From Eudorina sp. 2006-703-Eu-15 (taxonomy: Eukaryota; Chlorophyta; Chlorophyceae; Chlamydomonadales; Volvocaceae), in assembly GCA_003117195.1 (NCBI GenBank), contig BDSI01000039.1, positions 130,001 to 194,000 on the forward strand: DNA of 64,000 bases, in the 5' to 3' direction. Of this stretch, positions 32,908-43,200 are shown in pieces. The notes under the pieces are model-generated. The model was not told the origin of the DNA, did no database searches, and saw only the letters and a program-made list of their open reading frames with translations. The translations under genes were made by a program, and so were the position numbers. How positions within the stretch are numbered: position 1 is the first letter of the stretch; every line of letters begins with the position of its first letter.

Positions 32908-34841
32908 GGGCTTCCCGCCGCTCAGCACCGGGGACTCCGCGGGCTCCACGGCAACCAGTTGCACGTCCGGCTTCTTCTCCCGCAGGTAACGGCCCGTGCC
33001 CGTGATGGTGCCGCCCGTGCCCACGCCTGCATGTGACCCACATGGGCGCAATGAAGATTCACGTCATGCTCAACTGGCCTCTCGCTGAATGACTCTGGTT
33101 CTCCATCCCAGTGACCCTACGACAAAAACGTATCCTGGCCCGTACTTGCGTGGATCGAATGTGCAAAAACGCAACCAGTTGCACAAAAGAAAACGCTACG
33201 GGCTCAAGAACAGTTTCGATGCAGACGTCGTACTGCTCCAGGACAGGGAGCGGGGCAGTCAGGACAATGCGGCGCGGGATGACGGCAAGACAGAAGCGCA
33301 CCCGAAATGAGGATGTCAACGGCGCCGTCAGTGGCCTCCCAGATCTCGGGGCCGGTGGTCTCGTAATGCACCTTAGGGTTGTTGGGGTTCTGGAACTGCT
33401 GCAGCATGAAGGCATCCGGCGTCGAGGCCAGGATCTCCTCGGCCTTGGCCACGGCACCCTGCGCCGGGCGTCAGGAAAGTCGCAACCATGCTCAATCAGC
33501 GACCACGCAACAGCACATATCGGTGATTCGTCCCCATCTTGCCTCATCCTGATGCAAAGCCTAGCATGAAGCACACGCGCAAACGCTAGAAGGGTTCCAT
33601 GGACAAATCAAGCGACAGGATTTACTGGAAGCACACGAAGCACGAGACGTCCTGCATGGCAGTCGTCGTCATGAGCATAGCATTCCTTAACAACAGGACC
33701 CGAAGGGAATCTGCTGGTCCCAATGCTGTCGCACCTTCATGCCCTTGGCCGGGTCCGTGAGCACCAGCTCCGCCCCAAAGGCGCGCAGCAGGATGCGGCG
33801 CTCCAGCGACATGCTGGCGGGCATGGTCAGGATGAGCTTGTACCCCTTGGCGGCGGCGATGAAGGCCAGGCCGATGCCGGTGTTACCACTGGTGGGCTCC
33901 ACCAGGGTGGTCTGGGAACGGCAGCAAAGACGCGAGAGACGGAGAGGTTTTGTCAGGACAGGTGCATTTTCCAGCATGCGCTTGATGGGCTAGAGGTGTG
34001 GACTTGGGGGCAGCAGCGCATCGGACAACGCGGCACCGCGCGAGCTGCGCTCGCACCTTGCCGGGCGTGATGAGGCCGTCCTTCTCAGCGGCCTGGATCA
34101 TGCTGTAGCCGATCCTGAACGGGCACGAGGTGAGGACGTACAGGGGTTCTTTCAATGCTGTGAATCTTGGGTGCGGCGCGAGCTAGCCAAGGCATACGAT
34201 TTGCATGCGAGCACGGAAATGGCGTGATGGGACATTGGGGAGCAGGGCAAGCACGGACGCAAACAGGGTAGCCGCGCCGAAGCCAGTGGCAGTACGTCCA
34301 TGCGAAGGATACGCATGACACGCAGTCGTCCTGTCGTACGCCGATATTTCGAATCGCCTCCACCACCCCACAGACCGCAGTACCTGTCCTTGACGGAACA
34401 GCAGGGCTCCATGATCTCCAGCTTGGCAGCCACTTTTGCGACGCATCCATCGGTGACCTTGCTCAGGTACACCATGGGCGTCTTCCCTGCCAGTCCCAGT
34501 TGGGAAAGCCAAAGTCGGGTTGGAGCCGACGCAACAACGGATAATTCCGCGGCAAAGCGACAGCAATACTGTGGTAGCTGGAATCAATCAAGCTCCTAGG
34601 GCGGTTGTCTTTGACGAGGAGAGGAGTCCCGGAACCCCAACCGGAACTACTGATTGGTTATCCGACACTCACCAATCAACTGGGTGACATCCGACGCGAT
34701 GTTCATGTCGACGGCCTTGTCAAACGCAGCCACAGCCTTGGGCGCGATGTAGGCGCGAGGTACCTGCGAAGTTTTGGAAGGCCCCGGGGCAATGTCCGAG
34801 GCTTTTGTGTTGTCGATCGGCTTATGACATGCTCCACCCAT
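31722..34841 (-). CDS. Cysteine synthase (O-acetylserine (thiol)-lyase), PLP enzyme
   Basis: Forms cysteine from O-acetylserine and sulfide. Eight exons join in phase: 34673-34841, 34384-34486, 34057-34114, 33735-33911, 33302-33458, 32827-33026, 32406-32507, 31722-31916, about 386 aa. Exon 2 has CCSVKDR, whose Lys binds pyridoxal phosphate; exon 4 has [15 protein letters not shown], the substrate loop; exon 5 has [20 protein letters not shown]; exon 6 has [15 protein letters not shown], the phosphate-binding Gly/Thr loop; exon 7 has [11 protein letters not shown] with the Ser that contacts the PLP ring; exon 8 has [15 protein letters not shown]. All catalytic motifs are intact. Exon 1 begins MGGACHKP and leads into [17 protein letters not shown], the usual start of algal enzymes; it is short for a plastid transit peptide, so location is uncertain. 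The C-terminus reads about 26 residues past the usual family end, through a good GTAAGC donor near 31,790, so a small last exon may be missed. Confidence 0.93.
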
Positions 34842-37218
34842 TCCTACTTTCCAAGTATAACAATTTGTATGTCATCCTGCTATAACCCCAAAATGAGGCC
34901 GCCAGGCCGTTGTTTACACGAAGGAAGCTTCCCGTATGCCCTTCGCGCATCTCCAGTCCATTCAAAGCATCTTAGGATTAGTGCTCACCCTCAAGCAAAC
35001 AGAACGTGTGGAGTGCAGGCGTGCCACGCTCTGAGTAGTCTGAAGGCGCATTATCACGAAAGGCGCGACTGCGTTTCGCAACCCGTCTAGAATCTTAAGC
35101 ACCGCAGTACCGTTTCACGATCGGAACGATCTGAGCGTACTTGGTGTGTGGGAAAGTCTGGCGTAGAGTACGACACGGTTGGAAAGGACGCAACACGCTG
35201 CCCGACGACCTGAAAACTCTGATGACACAGATCGTCCGTTAAGTTTGCCTTGCGCAATTGTGCACATAGAACCACATTCCTTGCTTTTTTGGTCAGACAC
35301 AGTGTGTCCTGCATTGTCCTGGGTTCCCGGGTGCATACATGGGCAACTGTTCTAGTGCTTAAATATTCTGATAAATATCATACTTACGACAAGCATTGGA
35401 TCTATTATAGATCCGGACGGACCCGTGGGCGGGACGCTAACAAATTGCCCCCTTCAATAATGCCGTCTGCGTGTAACAAAAGGTCGTGAACGGCTGCACG
35501 TTCATTTAGGCATACCCTCTGTCTGCAGGGAATCAGTACACGCTGTGGCCGCAACTTCTCACTAAGAAGATTGCAGGGCCCACAACCGTCAAAAAATATG
35601 GTGACTGTATACCACCGGACGCGCTGCAGTGTGGTGCCTTGTCGCAGACCATCGGGAATCCCTGGGAATCAACCACGTGCACTGGCAGATCCAACAAGCC
35701 CACCAAGGGCGTATGGTGCTCACGGTACCCACGCTGCGAATGTTGACGAGCCCATGACGGCCCACACCCCGCTGGCCGTATACACGGGGACCATTCCGGG
35801 ACAAACTTGTGCCTGCACGGGCGGGCACCGTTCTGCACGCGCAGGGCCTAACTAAATCTCCGTGGTCGGAAGCAACTCCCCGAACGAGAAGCCGCTCCTT
35901 CGCAACCGCCGTCCGGCCGGAGGTGCGCCCCTTCACCGCAACGCGGAAAACAGCACCAACGACGAAGAGCCTCCAAAGACCCTGATCGCGCAGGCCAGCT
36001 CATCACTGCAGCGCCCCATTTGCGCCACCCACACGTGGCGGATGGGGCATGACACGAACCCGAGGCGACACGTTGGCCTCCAGCTAGCACCTGGGCAACC
36101 CACATGGTGGCCTGTGTACGCGGTATTGATGCCGCGGTATTGATGCCGCGCAGGAGAAGAATGCTCAAAATGCTCACCGCCCGGCGCCTACAGCTCCCGG
36201 CAACCTGGGCCCTCCATCGCCGTGTTTGCATCACGACCCTCACTTCCCCCTCTCTACCCCGGCCCGTCCGCACCCTCCCTGGACATGGAGGGGCAGACCC
36301 GGGGGACATACCCACATGCCCGACCCACATCGAAAAAGATCAGATCGGATCACATCTGATCATGAGGAATCACAGTGCTATCGGATGGGGGAGGCTGCTC
36401 GCAAAGCCCACCAACCTGCCCTGTTCTACTGTAAACACACGCACACCCATCCTTACACGCCCCGGTTGCCGGAACACCCCTTCCCGGACCGCACCTGGGG
36501 GCACATCTTGCACCGCCATCACGTACGGGGAGTGAGTGAGTGACTGGGTGGGTGACTGGGTGGGTGGGTGGGTGGGGAATATGGCGAACGGGTGCGGAGG
36601 TGTATGTTGACATCTGCGCGACCTCCACACCTCTCGCGCCACCTCACCTCTCAAGTTGGACATGTGCAAAAACAAGAACCTGACAATATTATGTACGGCC
36701 AGACCTCACACGCCATGACGGCTGGGGGACATCAAGTCCGAGACCGAGCCTAACGGCGGTGGCCTAGGGTTCTGCGTTCCTTCTCTACCCGCAACACCCC
36801 CCAACCTGACGCACGCTGTCCGCCGCGCCGCGCCGCGCCGCTGCTGCTCCCCGCTGCGGGGGTCTGCCACCAGACAGGACCACCAGACAGGTCCGCGGAG
36901 GGACGGGACCTGTCTGGTCCATCTCCGCGCTGGCTGCATCTGCAGCCCCGTCATTTGCATGGCAGGCGCTGCAGCCTAGACCAGCCGCGCAGTGGCGGAC
37001 CTGACGCGCGCGTAGCCATATGGCAGGCCCTACCGCCCGATGCCGTCCCTGTGCCCTCAACCCTGACCCCTTGCTGCCACACACGGCCGCGGCCACGGCA
37101 CAAGCAGCTGCCCCCTCCCTCCCTGGCGCCCAGCCCCGCCTCGCGCGTCCCGGCGTCTGGGCAAGGCGGCAATCGTGGGAGGCCGGCACGCAGCGGGAGG
37201 CGCTCGCGGCCATCCGCC
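34842..37218. other. Gene-poor intergenic region
   Basis: No convincing coding region on either strand. It holds the 3' untranslated region of the methionine synthase reductase gene at its right end and the promoter of the cysteine synthase gene at its left end. A short (GGGT)n tract lies near 36,545-36,575, and an 18-bp direct duplication (GCGGTATTGATGCC type) at 36,120-36,150. Confidence 0.45.
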
Positions 37219-40200
37219 TTATGACCAGACGTCCCGAATGTAGCGCCGCTCCGAAGCCAGGTTCTGCGGGACAGAGGGCGGGCGGGGCGGGGCCGGGCCG
37301 GGCCGGTGGGGGAGTAAGAACATCCGCAATTTGCATGAGGCTGCAACCCGCAGCGAGAAATCGAAGGCCAACGAAGGTTAACCCATTAGCGGCAACCCTT
37401 GCTCCGGAAGGACACCAGTGACCAATCTTAATCATTGTTGCAAAACCCACATCGCAAACTCGCCACGAAACACATCGTGGCATCCCAGCAACTTGGCACG
37501 ATGCACTGTCCACTGCCGTGCGTACAATCACAGATGTCCCTCCCGGCGCGTTGCCTCCCTCCCCGCCGCCCCTGAGCCCCGCGCTCGCCTCCCTGCGCCT
37601 CCCGCCCCTTGGTTCAAGTTGGAGAGCAGTCCGAGCGCACCCCAGCCCCAGCCCCCGGCGCACCTGCAGGAACGCCGTCGCGTCCGCCTCGCTGAGCCCC
37701 CCGTGCTTGCCCGCGATCTCCGCCAGGGCGGCGTGCACGTCCTTCGCCATGCCCGCCCCGTCGCCGCACACGTACACGTGGGCCCCCGCCTGGACGAGCG
37801 ACCAAACCTTCTCGCCCTGCTGCCGCATCAAGTCCTGCGGGGGGGGGGCGACACACCGGGAGGTACCGGATGCGGAGTCAAAGGGGGGCGGGCGGCGCCG
37901 AGAGGGCAGCTGGGCCTGGGTCACCTCGTCGCCCCTCGCTTGTCTCTCCAAATGGCCGGCAAGGGGGCCGAGGCCCAGCCGCTGCGCCGGGCGACATGGC
38001 CGCCCCCACCGAGTTCAGCAAAGGCCTTGGTGGACATCAACGACATCCCCGCGTGGGGAGGCAAGACGCGACGGAGGCTGGCTGCAACACGTTTCAGTCT
38101 CACGCATGCGGCCGATTAGCAGCGGCCGATCGATGGCAGCGACCTCACCGGCGCCGTTGAACCTGTGTCCCCAGCCGGCGGGACAGCAGGCCGGCGGGAC
38201 AGCAGGCCGGCCGGCCGGCAGGCTACGAGCCCCAGAACAGCTCCCGCTTCCTGGCGCCGAGGCAGATCCTGCCATCCCCGTCCCTCCCCTCCTCGCCCCG
38301 CCCCTCTCCACGTCTCCAGCCCTCCCTGGACCGCACCTGCACGTACACCTTGTCCGCCTGCGCCCGACTGAAGGCCACGTGCAGGGCGGTGAGGGTGCCC
38401 TCCGCCGCGAAGGCCTCCAGCTCCTCCTTGTACAGGTAGTCCTCGTCGTCGCGGCGGCAGCCGAAGAACAGCACCGCCTCCCCGACGGACCCGGGGGCGG
38501 GCTGCGGCGGCCAGGCAGAGGCAGGGGCAGTCAGGCAGGGGCCATGGAAGGAAGGAGAGGAACAGGATTATATGATTGGGGTTTTTGGGAGGAAAAAGTT
38601 GTGATAGTTCCGACCGCAGTGAGCGGCAGCAGCCAAGGCGCCGTCGGCTGGGGAGCCGTCGCCGTCACACCGCCCCACCTGCCTGCAGCCACCGGCCGGG
38701 AGTTCCGCCAGCCACTGCGGGGCCGGACGGGCGGCGACAGCCGTAACCGTCGCAACCGGCGTGGCCATGACTCTGAACCCAACCCACCTTGCCATCTGGG
38801 TGACCCCCACCCACCCTCCCACCCAAACCGGAACACCCACCCCTTACCCGCCTGGCCACACCCACCTTCTGCTCCTGGATCAGCGCTCGACGCTCCTGCA
38901 GGAAGCCGCGGAAGGGCGCCACCCCGGTGCCGGGGCCCACCATGATCATGGGCGTGGCCAGGCTGGACGGCGGCTTGAAGTCCGCGGCGCGGCGCAGGAA
39001 GATGGGCACGTAGATGGGCTCCTCGGGCAACAGACCCCCGTCGGCGGTGAAGGGCGCCGCCAGCCGGTCCAGCCACGTGGTCGCCACACCCAGGCGAGTG
39101 CCGTACCTGCGCCGTACCAGGGATGGGTGGAGGATGGCGGTGGTCGAGTTGGGCGAGCGGGACGCGTGGGGCGCAGCTGACGGCCGTGCGCGCCCTCTCG
39201 CGCCGTTCCAGGCATTCCGCCAGACGGTGGCACACCTCCCCCCCTTCTTGTCGATAAAGACAGCGAAACCGCAAAAGTGCAACAAACCGATAACCGCCGA
39301 TGTAGACATTGACGAAGACCCTTCCCCCCGCCCCCTGCCCCCTGCCCTCTGCTCCTGTTTCACCCCTCCCCCTCCCCCCTGAGTCAGCGCAGTTCGAATA
39401 TGCCTACCAGTTTCCTCCGTATCTGACCCCCCATATCCCTCCTGCCGTAAGTCCGCCGCACCCACCTGGTCTTGAAGCGCACCACCGACATGGCCACACT
39501 CAGGCGGGTGGGCCCCCTGGCGGGGTCCTTCCGCGAGGAGCTGATGGAGTACATGCGGGGCATGAGCGGCGGCAGGGCGTCCAGCAGCGCCTCCAGGGGC
39601 GGGTTCACGGAGCGGAAGCGAGTCAGCAGGTCCAGGATGGAGGGCTGGTGCTCGGTGATCTCGTGGCCGTACGCCTCCTTGCCGCCGGGGGACTGAGGGC
39701 GGGGGGTCGGAGGGGGCACAGGAAATTGGTAGGCATAGTCAAACTGCGCTGCTGCCAGAGCAGGGACGGGGGGGGGGGCGGGGTAAGAACACATTGGGGG
39801 GGTTGGGGGTAAAAGCACGTTGGGACGAGGGTTGGGGTAAAATTGAGGGGAAAGGGGGAGAGGGAGGGGGGCTGTCTTGCTTGACACTAGCATTGACGGA
39901 TACTGTTTCTTTGCGCTATGAGGAATCAGTCGTCAGAATCCCTTGCAGTGCCCGTCGGGCCAGTAAGCGCCGGCAGGCCGCACTCCCGCCCCCGCCCGCA
40001 CATCGTCAAAGCGTGCTGTGTGTGACCTCTGACCTGACCGGCTTCATTTTGGGCTTGTTTGGTTTCAACCCACACATCCCGACATCCGGCACATGCCGCA
40101 GCCAGGGCGCAGCCAGGGCGCAGCCAGGGCGCCCGTGCACCCCTTTTTGTCAATGAAGACAGACAACGAAACCACGTGCACCCCTCCCCTAGTCCCCTTC

Positions 40201-43200
40201 CGCCCCGTCCATTCTTCCTTCACCGGACCTTTGCATCGGCAGCCAGCGCAGTTTCGACTATGCCCATCCATGTCCTACACCCCCCAATGGCCATACGGTA
40301 TGCACACCTACATAATCCCTTACCCTCCCGAACCGCCCCGCCCCGCCCCGCCCCGCCCCCCGCCCCACACCCCCGGCCCGCATCCCCGGCCCGCACCCCC
40401 GGCGGAGTCTCCGACTGAGGCCTCCCCCTTACCCTTGGAGATATGTCTACCAATTTCCAATACCCCCCCCCTCACCTTGGAGCTCAGGTACATGAGGGTG
40501 CGCTTCTCCGCCGCGTCCACAGCGTGCTCCGCCAGCAGCCTCAGCACGCTCTTGCGCGTCACCGACGTCAGGTCCACGCAGTGCGCCAGCGCGTAGCCCA
40601 CGCTGCAGGGGCTGGGGATGTGGCTGGCGACGCGGCCGCCGTCCGCCGCCGCGGCGGCGGCGCCAGGGCCCGCGCCCGCGGGCGCCAGCGAGAACACCTT
40701 GTCGGGGTTCAGGTGCAGCCGCTTGCAGAGGTTGGTCACCAGGTCGGGGTGGTTGACGGCCAGGACGCCGATCGAGTCGCCGGGCTCGTACTCCATGTTG
40801 GCGCCGCGGATGGAGAGCTCCAGGTGCATCACCTTGCGGTCCGACCAGAAGGCCGTCTCGTACCTGTAGTACGGCAGGTGTACGGCAGGTGTACGGAAGG
40901 TGCACGGTAGGTGCGGTACGCGTCGTGGTGTGGCATACATTTCACAGGCGTAATGTGGGCGCTGTGACCCTTCCATTTTGCAGCACCAACACCCAGGCAC
41001 GTGTCATTTCCGGCAAACACAGACAACATACGGACGGGTCTAACACGGTATACAGACCCTCACACCAACCTTCATGTGCAGATCGAACGCCACGCGCACC
41101 TACTAGCCCTTTTGCCAGCTGCTTCACCCCCGAACTGGCGGCCCCGCACCCCAACGCGCGGCAACGTCGCGCCAGCCACCGCAGGCGGCGCCCGGCCCCG
41201 CCCCGCCCCGCCCCGCCAGGAGCCGCGCCCCGCCAGGCGCGCCGCCCGACCCAACCAGTCAGCTGCTCAGCCCCCACCTTGCGTCGGAGATGTGCGCCCA
41301 GAAGGGCTGCGCCGCCGAGTAGGTCCCTGCGGGGTCTCGCTGGTGGCGCTCCTCCCGGGTGGGGTGCGCCGCCTCCCGCTCCCGCACGCCCTTGGCCTTG
41401 GCCTCGTCCTTCTCCCACTGGATCTTGAGGCGGCAGGGCAGCAGCGCCGGGGCGCCCTTGGTGTCCACACCCACGGGCGCAAGGCCCATCAGCATGCCGT
41501 AATCCTTCTCGTCCTGTACGGGCACGGGCCGCAGGGGCGGGGCCGCAGGGGCAGCACGGCACGGCCACAGACGCAGACGGGCAAGGTTCGGGGTCGCCAC
41601 ACACCGCCGGAGCACACGGGGTGGTGTTTAGTGTTAGACCACGCGGCTCACACACGGGTTGTGTTTAGTGTTAGACCCACGCGGCCTCAACACACGGGGT
41701 GGTGTTTAGTGTTAGACCCACGCGGCCTCAACACACGGGGTGGTGTTTAGTGTTAGACCCACGCGGCCTCAACACACGGGGTTGTGTTTAGTGTTAGACC
41801 CACGCGGCCTCAACACACGGGGTGGTGTTTAGTGTTAGACCCACGCGGCCTCAACACACGGGGTGGTGTTTAGTGTTAGACCCACGCGGCCTCAACACAC
41901 GGGGTGGTGTTTAGTGTTAGACCCACGCGGCCTCAACACACGGGGTGGTGTTTAGTGTTAGACCCACGCGGCCTCAACACACGGGGTGGTGTTTAGTGTT
42001 AGACCCACGCGGCCTCAACACACGGGGTTGTGTGTTGAGGCCGCGTGGCGGTGGTCCTTGGCCCCACGAAGACAGAGGAACCGGTCAGATCGCAACGCGC
42101 GCTGCACCACCGCCGCCAACCCACCGTACGCCCACCCTCCCTTGACAACGCACCGGCCCCCGCCCCGCATCCCCGCATCCCCGCCGCGCACCACCAGCCC
42201 CATCGCCCCGCGCCCCGCGCCGCACCTTGCGCTTGACGACGGTCTCCTCCCGCTTGGGGAAGTTGACGTTGATGGGCTTGGCCTGCAGCCGGCTGGGGGG
42301 CTTCTCGATGGAGCGCCGCCTGGGCAGGGGGGTCACCAGAGGGCGGGGACGGTTAAAGTTGAAAGGGCCCAGCAAACATTGGCAGGTCGGTGCAAACTGC
42401 GTTGTGACGCCGGCCAGACTGGTACAGCGCTACAGCCCACATTGATCCCCGTCGGGGGCACGAGGGTCGATCACCGGGCTGCGATCGCTGCTGGCTGCCC
42501 TTCAAATCAAAGCAGGGAGGGCCTCCGGAACATCCAAGCTGCGGCAGGCCCAGACTCCCGAGCCGGAACCTTCGCTTGCGGCGCACAGCGGCCCCCCTCT
42601 CTCGCCCACCCTTCCGCTCCTGCCCTTCGCTCTCTAGGCTCAGGCAGTCGGAACATAACATAACTGGACAGCGCCTGATCCCATCATGGGAACTCCACTC
42701 CCACCCCCCACCGCCCCCCTGTCTACCAATTTCCTAAACCCTACCGCGCCCTCCCCGCCCCAGCCTCGAGCCTCCCGCTGCACTCCCAGCCGTAACCCAG
42801 AGCCCCAGCCCCAGCCCCAACCCCAGCCCCAGCCCCAACCCCAGCCCCGACCCCAGCCAACAACAAATACAACATCCAACCCCAACCCCACCTGTTCCCC
42901 GCCATGTCCACCGACTTCCGACCCGCGAGGCTGCTGATCCGGGTCCCTGAGCTGCCCGCCGCACTGCCGCTGGCCCGACTCGCGCTCGACTCCGGCCGGA
43001 GATCCTGGGATGCGGAGATGGTGGGCGTCAGCGCCGGCTCGCTGCCGCCGTCCGCCGGCATCGACGCCGACGGCGGCAGCGTCTCCTCGTCGTCCTCAAA
43101 CACCCGCGACTCGGCGATGGTGGGCAACCCGGCGGTGGCGGCGGTGGGCGCCGCCGCCGCCTCCATCACATCCACCAGCGCGTCGGGGAGCAGCGACTCG

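Noticed and set aside
36370..36530. Final reductase exon at 36,490 (YVMAVQDVPPG)
   Set aside because: No matching acceptor and no similarity; the true last exon [10 protein letters not shown] was found at 37219-37263.
41611..42032. CRISPR-like regular repeats
   Set aside because: Units are contiguous direct repeats without unique spacers, in a eukaryotic intron; this is a minisatellite.
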